Assembly: GCF_037975245.1 (NCBI RefSeq)
Contig: NC_092579.1
Location: forward strand, 6,325,001-6,389,000
Source: Apostichopus japonicus
Lineage: Eukaryota > Echinodermata > Holothuroidea > Aspidochirotida > Stichopodidae
Direction of reading: 5' to 3'
DNA length: 64,000 nt
In this document: one piece after another, positions 38,792-50,700 of the stretch
How positions within the stretch are numbered: position 1 is the first letter of the stretch
Layout: each line of letters begins with the position of its first letter
Translations under genes and position numbers: made by a program
The notes under the pieces: generated by a model
The model's input: the letters and a program-made list of their open reading frames with translations, nothing else
What the model was told of the DNA's origin: nothing
Databases searched by the model: none

Positions 38792-41700
38792 CTGAAGAGG
38801 ATCAAAATAAACGTGTATTTTCTAAATAGTGGAAAACAATTTCTCCTACAAAAACAGTCCACCTGAATTATTTATTACCCTTTCCCTTTAAAAAATGCAT
38901 TTTCTGTTGTTCAATTAGATGATAGCGAGTGAGATAATGCATACTGAGACAAAAGAACATAATTCCTTTTCAACAGTGTCACAGAGCATTCATATGACAG
39001 CTTTGTTTAGCCTACCACAGTTTAATATGTACCTTTCCAGCTGGTTAGGGGGTAATTTTCTAATGCTAATACCACTCTACACTGTCCTTCATTATCAAGA
39101 TTCAAAGCACTCATACTGACAGTATGAACAGTTCGTTTATTGGATAGAAACAGGATAGTGATACTGCTCATACTGTCAGTACGAGTGCTTTGAAATGGGA
39201 CACAAAAGTTCAGTAGAGACAACACTGTCCCAACTGGGTGACCTTTACATATTACTCTAATTTGCATACATGAATAACTTTATTCCTGACATGTATATAA
39301 CATATTTAAATTCCTAATGTCTCTTTGCGTAAATATGTTTCTTCATGACATCAATGTAAATCATCACAATTGGTAATGTCAGCTGGCATAAAACAAATGA
39401 AGATGTTTATTCATGACATTAAAGCATCCTAATAAATATTCATAATACAAGTTTGCACAGACAAATATATCTATTGATCAGATCAATGTATCACAACAGC
39501 ATCTTAATGCAATGAAGCTGCTAAATGGTATGCTATACAGTAGTAATTACTAATGATAAATGATTTTTTCTTCTTAAAAAGGTGAGCTACTTACCTGTTC
39601 AATCATTATTTCACCCAAGTTTGCCGCTCCGATCACGCTTTTTGCCGCATTCACCAGTTCTGTGAGGCCGAGGTCTTGCGGTTTGACGACATTGACGTGA
39701 GAAATATCCTTAACGGGGGTCACACCGGTACCGAGAGATACCACCACCCCTATCTGCCGTTCGTCTTCACCCTACAAAGAAAGACAGTTCCAATACTTGC
39801 TAAAACTTCCCTTGCAAAGATTCGTCTGATGTCTTTTTAAACTACAGCTGTTACAAATCAGCACATTCTGCCTTTTCTGTGAGATGATCAAGGCATGTTA
39901 ACCTTTGACCATGAATATGCCATGTTTGCCACAAGTCATAAAAATTTAAAAAAAAAACCTAAACAAAGAATGGCAAGGTTAATGTCTCATTAATGCATTG
40001 CTTCTGTATAGTAAAATCATCATTATACTGTAGTAGCACATATCCTCAAGGGTTGTAACCAGATATTAATGAGGGGGAGGAATTGGTGTACCAACAGTCT
40101 ACCTACAATTCCAACGCTACCAGCAGAGGCTGTAGAATGTTTCAGTGGGGTGGGAGGGGGGGGGGTGATGTTCTGCCATCCATTCCTTCCCCACCCCAGC
40201 CTTCCAATTCTCCTGTTTGGCTACGCTACTGTTACTCGACTCTGTCTGTATTTATAGTCCATTTGAAATCTATCTACAACAACTAGCACATAGTAAAATC
40301 TACTGTGAGTACCAGAGAGCATGGCAATATCAAGATTTTATAAGTTCTTGTACCATACCTATCAGAAAGTGCAGAGGTCCTACTTTCGTAAACTTGCCAT
40401 ATTAAATAATATTATAGAACAAAAAAAAGGAAGGTTTTATGGATTTGGACTTTCAGGCAACTGCTACCTAACTGGTTCATTTCAAGTGACCATAGATGAG
40501 CCAAAGAAGAAAGGGAAGCAACTACCGTTCGAAATGACTATTCTCAACGACATTACACCTTTTCAACATTTCCATTGCAATCTTGACTACAACAGCGTTG
40601 CTATGGTGATGTAATACTGACCTTCATCTTCTTGTCCATGTAGTATTCAGTTATCTCTGTAATCGTATCCAACGTTGGATTATTCGAAATCAGTCCCCCG
40701 TCCAAGAATCGACCCATCGGAGGAAAGTAGGTAGGAGCTGCTCCACTTGAACGACCCGCTCTCCAGACCAACTGATCTGTTGAACGACGGAATTGGTGTC
40801 CCTTTGTAGATTATCTTCTACTGAAAGGTTTCAACAGACCTAACCAGCTACCTGATATCATACATAGGTTCCTACAGCCCTGAAGTAGTAGATACCTTCA
40901 GAGTATTTCTAATGCAAATGTTTAACAATATATCTTATAGACACAGGAATCTTCAATACAGTATATCTTATAGACACAAGAATCTTCAATACAGTATGTC
41001 TTATAGACACAGGAATCTTCAATACAGTATGTCTTATAGACACAGGAATCTTCAATACAATATATCTTATAGACACAGGAATCTTCAATACAGTATGTCC
41101 TATAGACACAGGAATCTTCAATACAGTATATCTTATAGACACAGGAATCTTCAATACAGTATGTCTTATAGACACAGGAATCTTCAATACAGTATATCTT
41201 ATAGACACAGGAATCTTCAATACAGTATGTCTTATAGACACAGGAATCTTCAATAAAGTATATCTTATAGACAGGAATCTTCAATACAGTATATCTTATA
41301 GACACAGGAATCTTCAATACAGTATATCTCATAGACACAGGAATCTTCAATACTGGAACACCATGCAACGATGACACAGAATAAGGATAAAATCCTAGAC
41401 TACCCGATGAAATTGGGAGGATTTTCGCAATTAGGTGACCACCTAAAATATAATCAACTTCATACAAAGATGGCAACCTAATCATATAGTCATTTTCAAT
41501 GTTCCAATTAGCTATCCTGTCCTGTTTATTGAACTTGTTTCCACTTGTTTCACAGGATCAAAACGTCATGCCCTCAAAAAAAGTTATAAAGAAAAACTAA
41601 ATTCAACATTTAGTCCTACCTTTAGGTTCTGGTGGAGGCTTATATTCTGGGGCATAGGCGGCAGATTTGGATGAGGAACCATCGGGTGGATCAAAGTTTC

Positions 41701-44700
41701 GAAACAGGTGGAGAGCTGCTGGACTTCTATCACTCATCGTACCAGTGATGAAAACTCTAGAAGGAGAGAAAAAAATAGCAATCACAAATGAACTGATGGA
41801 TTTGTCAGGGAAGAAATATGTTTAATATAGGAAGATCAAAACTAAAGTTGTCAGCACGTTACAGGGATTATTTTGTTGAGATGTCCATGAAATATATTGA
41901 GCTGTTGAAATGAAACTACAAGAAGCCACTTTTCAATTTTCAGTGTAAACACTTTTCAATGTAAACTACACTTGAAGTTACTGATTGCTACACTGGTGAA
42001 ATAAAATACCCAATTGATAAAGTAACATGAAAATAGCATGATGCATTATACCACAACAAGGTATGACAAGGTTTTAGATGGCATGGTGTAGCATGATGTT
42101 GCATAACATGGTATGACACAGCAAGTTCTACCATGGCAGAGTATTGTGTGACCAGTGTTAACAGGAATAGTCTGAGAAACGTAATGTGATTTCAAATTAT
42201 AAGGGAACGCCAGGCCTAGGTTTGCATGATAAGGCACATGCCATGGCATAATGTGGTATATAGCATCACCTAACATGGCATTGTACCATAGGGTATCCAT
42301 GATATGTCATTGTGATGCACCATGGTTATGATGTGGAATAGCATGGTATTGTCATGCCAATTTCGTACAGTTCAGTATGGCATAGCATAGCCCAAGCAGC
42401 TGCAGAACATGCCTTTCATCGCATACAACATGGAATAGCATAATCATGACCCTTTTCTCCTGAAACAGTTACCGTAATATCACTCACTTTGTTCCCACAA
42501 GCTTGTCCATCGTAGTATTTTCACCAAAGCAATCCTTCATCAGACGCTCCAGATTCTCAGATTTGTAAGGTCTGCTGCCAACGAAGACTTCGTTCTTTAG
42601 GGAGAAATAGATCTTCCGGCATTCAATGATCGAGTATCCTAGCAACGAAGGAAGGTGCACGTCTTGTTAAACTTTGTCGTCACTTTCATCTTTAAATCAT
42701 TATCGAGTATCACCAGAGTATAAATTTGAACTCCAACAATTATCCAAATGACAACGACGCATAAATTTTACAACTCTGACTTTCATCTCGAATAGTAAAT
42801 GGATGGTTTACACTTTATTGGCATCAAACACAGAAATAGTCCTTGATTGACACCATTGAACAATGCCCCCAACGACTGTCTTGTAGTCTAACCAAGCTTA
42901 CCGTAAACCATGGCCAGTGCCAATATTCCTCCTGTGCTCGTACCGGTGATCCAGTCGAACATGTCTACAATCTTACGACCTGCTGCTTTCTCTATCGCGT
43001 CCAGCAGCTGGATCAGGATGAGTCCTCGGATACCGCCACCGTCCAGACACAACACCGTGTCCTTCTCCCGGACTTTTGCCATCTGGCCGTCTAGTTCCAT
43101 CCCAGAATCTGTCTCATCTGGACTGCTCCCTTGAGGAGAGCCCATAGTCGCCAACATTCCAACAGTCAGATGGAGAAAGTCGTCGTACACTTTACGTCAA
43201 GGAAAGTATATAAACGTGTTTAAAATAAATGGTAGGGTTATCTCAGGTATGGTTGCGATTCTTTCAGATTTTGAGGTCAAAACTCCAAGGTACCCCATTT
43301 TCCCATCTCTGCTGTGAATTGTATCAAAATATGTCATGTTTGCCCCATTTTCTGATATCAAAGTTTGTTTGAACATTTCTTTCTCTTCCATGAACAACTT
43401 GTAATTTCAATACTTTCCAAATTTTGATGAATATTACACCATAAATTTGATAATTATTTTACCTGACTTTGAACCTGTTATCTGCCATCATAAATGTTAA
43501 TGATTTTACCATAAGTTTAACCCATTACCTGTTTTCCTTTAGAGATTGTACAAATGTCTACAGACAGGTTTCCTTTTCCAGAGCAATAAAACAGTCGATC
43601 AAAAACCCAAATGATTTGTTGTATGTATAAGCTCTGATACAAGTTCAGCTGCTTTTCATGTATTACATTTTCTCATCAACCTCATCTAACAAACATTGGA
43701 CCATTGCATGCCACGGCCAGCCCAATTTCAAATCAATCCCCACTTCCACCGACATTTCACATTACAAATAAAAATATCATGACATACTCTGGTCCCAAAA
43801 GACTATATAAAATGGACAGTGTCATTTTGCAAAATGCTGAAATAATCTAGGAAAAACTCTTCCAAGTTCTTGCTCACCCTTTTCACAGGGTGTTTGCTTC
43901 AGGGAAACATCGTCATCTTCTGGTTTTCCATTGTAGAGTCCTCCTGGCTTGCAACCGTCTTTACAACCATGCATGTCTGGAGAACACCTGAGAGCTCCCA
44001 ACTGGTGTAGGGCATAGATTACACTCGATGACCTGCCTACAATATGACACAAAGTAACAGGAAGATAAGAACGGTTGATAAAGAACAGAAAAATAAGAAC
44101 AAATTAATGGGTGTCTTTAGGCAGAGCCCCTCCCCCCACCTGGTGTAGGGCATAAATGACACTCGATGCCCTGCCTACAATACGACACAAAGTAAGAGGG
44201 AGATCAAAACGGTTGATAAAGAACAGAAAAATATGAATGAATTAATGGGTGTCTTTAGGCAGAGTCCCCACCTGGTGTAGGGCATAAATTACACTCGATG
44301 ACCTGCCTACAGTACGACACAAAGTAACAGGGAGATCAAAACAGTTGATAAAGAACAGAAAAATATGAACATTTAAATAATGGGTGTCTTTTAGGCAGAG
44401 CCCCCACCTGGTGTAGGGCATAAATTACACTTGATGACCTGCCTACACACGACACAAAGTAACAGGAAGATAAGAACGGTTGGTAGAGAACTATATGAAT
44501 ATACTAATGAGAAATAAATGAATGATTGAATGGGTGGTTTTTAGGCAGAAGAGTTGGATATGTTGTAGACCACTTAAGAAAAAGAGTATAACCATATTGC
44601 ACTTCTCTCCAGGTTTAAAATCTTGAGAAATTTTTCATCAATTAAAGTAGATAGACTATTGAGTGTACCACACAAGACCATTGATACATTTCCTCCGGTG

Positions 44701-47700
44701 CAACAAAAACCCATAATGACTTGTAATGGCCTCAAATCAAATATCAATATATACCAAATTTGTAAATGACAAATGGTGTTGAAGATCATCACAGGTTCAC
44801 TCTTGATTATATGAAGTTCTTAGAAATTCAAAAAAGAAACAAGTAAACATGAATATTTATGAGCTGACATCAATTTAGCCTTGAAAGGAATATTCCAGAT
44901 AATTAGCATATATGATAAAGCTGAATTATCTTAAATTTCAGAATATCTAAAGAAATATTATTTCAAATTTTCCTTTTTCTTGGAATATGACATATAAAGA
45001 CTTTAAGCTTTTGCACAGAGTCACCTTCACCCAAACAAAGGTGTGAAAGTAGTAATCTTAAAATAAATAAGTAATTCATCAGGATAATAACATTTTGCGA
45101 TGAAGATAATCAAGCAAAACCAAACTTAAAACTTAAAAAAAAAGAAAGAAGCAATTTGTTACAGTAACTTCTGTATATAAATATATCCAAGAAGATATAC
45201 ACACAAGTCAGAGACATTTCAAGAAAGTAAATAAAATTACCCATAAAGCTTTGGAAAGTATTGACCATTTGCGTAGAAGCGATATGTCGTGGGGTTTCCC
45301 CTTTGAAGTTCTTCACATTGACATCAGCTCCAAAGACAATAAGGGTGTTCACCAAGTCAAGGTTATTATGCTGGAAAATAGAAAAAAAAACAAGGAGAAA
45401 AAAGATTTTTATAACAAATATCAGAAGGACACAGTCTGTTAATATTGGTTGTTAATATATTTTGCTAAAGGTAATTCTTTCTGCACAATACACATAATAC
45501 ACATGTGCATAATACATATTTTGCAAACAGTTTGCGATTCACTACATCCAGTGCTCATCCCGACCAATGTTACATTGTACAGACAAAGGGATTAGAAATG
45601 TTAGCGCGGTCGTTTGTTCGCTGAGGTTGTTGTAGCAAAATCCATCTTAAAAAACTGTTTTGAAAAATGCCACCCAGAACTATCGAGACAATGTCGCCAT
45701 TCTGTGCCCTTTTCAGTCATGAAAAAGTCAAGATTGGCACTGACATATAAAGTAAGCTGAGCCATAGCAACCTAAAGATTGTTGACAGAACCTGTCACTA
45801 AGCAGGAAGAGCATACTGTCCATAATACTCTGTCCCAATGATTCACCATTTGTTGATCTATATAAGCCTCACAGATTTCAAAACTCACCCTTGCTGCCAT
45901 GTGGAGTGCTGTGTCCCCTCCCTGACCTCTCACATTTGGGTCAGCGCCCCAGACCAGTAATATCTGTGCACATTCCATCCTGAGCCGTTTCACCATGATG
46001 TGTAGTGCCGTATCTCCAGTCTTGCTGGTAGCGTTGATCTCGTGTGTGTACTTCAGTGCCACGTTCAGTAGTGTAGTGGTTTTGGCCCAGTGGAGAGGGG
46101 TGGCCCCATGTTTATTGCACTTGGTAGTTCCGGCATCCTTGTGTGCATCGAAAATCGCCTGCACCATTCTGTGGGAGGTATGAAACATTTCATTTAAAAG
46201 TCAACCAATGCTTAAACTTTTTTTTTTGTAAATTATTCTGCTTTTTTTGTAAAGCACCTTGTGCAGTGACTTTTGTCTACTCATTTGGCACTATATAAGT
46301 CTCATTTGTTATTATTATTATTAATCGGAACCAGCACTGGCCGAGGTATTTACATTTACATTCCAAGTACAACTCTTTTGGACTGTACTCAAGCTGACTA
46401 ATTTTCCTGTTTGGCTTCACAAACCACTTTTCTAAAGCAAGGAGCAACTGAAGAGAGATTGCGGTAAATCTGATTCCCCTTCTGGAAGTGAATATAGCAT
46501 GTACTGAGATATAACAGGTATCTGTGTTAAGGAACAAGAATATAACTGACACTGGCTTCCCGAAGTCAATATTGAGCCATCTGTTCATGGCCTTCATAGA
46601 GCTAGCATTATCAAAAGTCACAGCTGTTATACAAAAAGGACAAGTCAAAGAGAATGAAGACTAATAATAATAATGATCATAATAAATGGTACTCATAAGG
46701 CACAAAATCTTCCGAAGGACTCAGAGCACACAAGGACAAAAGGACACACACGAAAGAAATCTATGAATCGAGAAAAGCTTGACGGAAGAGATGTGTCTTT
46801 AAATTGCTTTTAAAATGAGAAAACGTAGGAATGTTACGAAGGCTATTTGGAAGTGAATTCCAAAAAGCCGGGGCAGCAACTTTAAAAGAACGTTCACTGG
46901 CAGACTTAAGGTCAGCCCGGGGAATTTTGAGCAGTTTTTTGGAGGAACAAAAAACGCTTGGTGGTTGGTTAGTACACTAAACGACAGATATGGTGGAAGA
47001 GTACCCTCAAAATAACGGTAAACCAAAACAGTCAGTTTATAGTGGATACAGAATTTGATAGGCAGCCAGTGAAGCTCAAAGACTTTCTGAACTCCACATA
47101 ACTTCTGATATGATAATTAACTGACTTACGATAATTTTTGTTTCTTCATTGCATAATGGATGGGAAAGCCGAGGTCATCTCCGGCATCCAGGACTGCTCC
47201 TGCCTTGATTAAAAATTCAGCGACATCAAAGTTATCTGCTTTACACGCAACGTTCACAGCGGTCTGGTTGTACTTGTTCAAGCAGTTTATGTCCGTTTGA
47301 TCCATCGGTATGAGCTAGAAGGTGGTGGAAGAAGAAAAAACCTTAGTTATAGCTACAAATCATGGGAAGGATTTAATTGCTGGAGAATCTCGGTCTAATA
47401 CAATCTTATGGAATCTGGTTCACAAGCAGTACTTCTTTGTGACTCGCAAGCAGCTGTACCTGTTTGTGATTTGACTATGAATATATTTTGTATACCTGCA
47501 TGTCCTTATCAGAATAAACAAAATCCATCTGAAACCACAATTACAATGACAAAAACCAACTTGCACCACACAAATTGTGCATATCTCATCTGCTTGACAT
47601 ATGAGTATAGGTAACTTTTAGCATCGTGCCACCTCCTCTCATGTCCCCAACCCCCCTCCCCCCTCCAGGCAAGGGTCACTGTCCAGTTCTTTGCCTTCCA

Positions 47701-50700
47701 TATCTACCATGTGAGAGTAGAAACTTTTCCTACAAATTAACACAGCACACAAAGTCATGCACTGATTAAGATCAAAATTCTCATACCTTGACCATATTAA
47801 GTGCCTTATCTTTAACCCTGGCAGCATAGTGGAGAACAGTTTCCTTATCTGTATCTTGTAAGTCTACTCTGGCATAACAGGCGATCAGCTCTGAGACTAA
47901 GGCATTGTTATTACTCTGGACAGCCAGGTGGAGTGGGGTCCGCTTCAGTTCACACTGCTGGCTGTTCACGTGCCTGTAGCAGAGGAAGATTGAAAGACTG
48001 CTAACGGAACAAACTAAGACACTGATTAAAACATATATTCTGCCTCTTACCATGTAAGACATCGGCTGTGTGACATAATTGGAGCACATGCTGCCAAGTG
48101 CAAACTGCCTTAAGACTGGAGAATGGACTGGCTTAAACTACTGCATGCACACACCGCCAAGGAATAGACCTCCCTAAGACTGGAGAATGGACTGGCTAAA
48201 ACTACTGCATGCACACAAACACTGCCAAGGAATAGACCTCCCTAAGACTGGAGAATGGACTGGCTAAAACTACTGCATGCACACACCGCCAAGGAATAGA
48301 CCTCCCTAAGACTGGAGAATGGACTGGCTAAAACTGCTGCATGCACACACCGCCAAGGAATAGACCTCCCTAAGACTGGAGAATGGAGTTGGACTGGCTC
48401 AAACTACTGCATGCACACATTGCCAAGTGACAGACCTCCCTAAGACTGGAGAATGGACTGGCTAAGACTACTGCATACAAACACTGCCAAGGAATAGACC
48501 TCCCTAAGACTGAAGAATGGACTGGCTAAAACTACTGCATGCACACACCGCCAAGGAATAGACCTCCCTAAGATTGGAGAATGGACTGGCTAAAACTACT
48601 GCATGCACATACCGCCAAGGAATAGACCTCCCTAAGACTGGAGAATGGACTGGCTAAAACTGCTGCATGCACACACTGCCAAGGAATAGACCTCCCTAAG
48701 ACTGGAGAATGGCGTTGGACTGGCTCAAACTACTGCATGCACACATTGCCAAGTGACAGACCTCCCTAAGGCTGGAGAATGGACTGGCTAAGACTACTGC
48801 ATGCACACACCGCCAAGGAATAGACCTCCCTAAGACTGGAGAATGGACTGGCTAAAACTACTGCATGCACACACCGCCAAGGAATAGACCTCCCTAAGAC
48901 TGGAGAATGGACTGGCTAAAACTACTGCATGCACACATTGCCAAGTGACAGACCTCCCTAAGACTGGAGAATGGACTGGCTAATACTACTGCATGCACAC
49001 ACTGCCAAGTGACAGACCTCCCTAAGACTGGAGAATGGACTGGCTAAAACTACTGCATGCACACACTGCCAAGTGACAGACCTCCCTAAGACTGGAGAAT
49101 GGACTGGCTAAAACTACTGCATGTAGATCTTGTCATTTTACACATTTAATTATTAAATTTACTTCTACTTTTTGCCAGAAAATGGAGTTCTATAGACCAG
49201 AACTACACAAATTTGTACCCTTGCAACAATATTAAACTCGTTTTTGATAATTTCTAGGCCTACATTAAGTCAACATCCTACAGATTAGTGCATTAGCATG
49301 TTACTGAACTACACTAGACTAGGTTTTGTAACAAATATGAAATTTCCTTTATATACTTATATGAAATGAAAACCTGTAGAACTGCTCATTATAAATAGAA
49401 GGAACTCTTCAACCTTGCACCAGTGCAGTAAATTGCTAAGAATTCAGCACTCCTGATAACCTCTTCAAGAGAAGTCACCCAGGAAAGAACCTGGGCACCA
49501 AAACCAAACAAAAGAACGACTGATCCGCTCTCAATCCCAGTCCCCTTGCATCGGGACTGTGACTGTGTGATCATCATAGCTGTGTATCACGGTTCCCCTA
49601 CAAGGGGAACATAACGCAACACATAGGGAATGGCTGATACCATAACAGCATCCTTCCAGCAGCAGGACTCAAAGCCATGCGCACCTCAGAGGGCACTCAG
49701 AAGCATGTAAAATATATTACAGCAAGTGGAATTTTCCACTCATGGATATTCAGTTTCAAGTAGTCAGTATTTATCTGACCAAATGTGCTCATGAACATTC
49801 TTATGACCAAATTAACATAAGAATATATCTCCATTTGATTGTCAAAGCATTCAATACAAATACACATACATTATGTGTCACCTCTGTTTAAGAGACTGTC
49901 AGATTTATGGTTTGTTAAGGTTAAATATTAATTCTTACTTTGGTATGCTATTTTCACTGTGACAATGCTGCAACATTACAAATTAAAAAAAAAATATATG
50001 AATAAATATGAACAAGTAGATCTATGGAATGTAACCCAAACTTGGTATTAAAATTAAATATGCTCGCGGATAAATTCATTGAAGGCAATAAAGACATTTA
50101 TCATTATTAGTGTCAATTTTATGATACATTGTGACAAACTGGTATTTGCTTATGTACAGTACTGTATATTAAAGCACTCAATCATTCTACAAACTATAGG
50201 CTACATCAATAACTGCAGACTGCAGCTGTTTAAACAGACATCTATTTTACTGTCTATGGTGGCATTAAACTGCAACCTTGAGGAGGGGGTGAGGATTTGA
50301 GGGGCTAAGGGGAAGGGCAACAAGAACGGAACAAGTTACTATAGCAACAGTGACTCATTACTGTATCTCAACCAGCAGACAACTTATCTGAAGCAACTTA
50401 TAACATTTCTAAAATTCCAGAAGAGTGAGGGAGGTATTCACATTCCATGTCCATTGTGCTTTTCTTTGAACCATGACTTAAGTCATGTATGCATCTGTCA
50501 CTCTACGTAATTCATCAAGTGCAGTAGCACGTGTAAAGTTAACCTGTACGACTACATGTAGAAGTACACACATGGTGCCCTGGTTCAGTTATTGGGTATT
50601 TGGGAAATCGACCCACAATTGGAACTTACTTCAAGACGCCGGGCAGGCGCAATACTTCACGAAACCTAGCAGAAACGGCGAGGTGAGCGGGAGACCAATC

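Noticed and set aside
40912-41485. Long ORFs on both strands across the 33-bp array
   Set aside because: They arise only because the repeat period is a multiple of three; no start context, splice logic or homology.
42843-43134. Plus-strand ORFs opposite the PLA2G6 catalytic exon
   Set aside because: Shadow frames of a strongly conserved coding exon.
48086-49122. Possible CRISPR-like array
   Set aside because: Direct repeats with no unique spacers, in a eukaryotic intron: a minisatellite.
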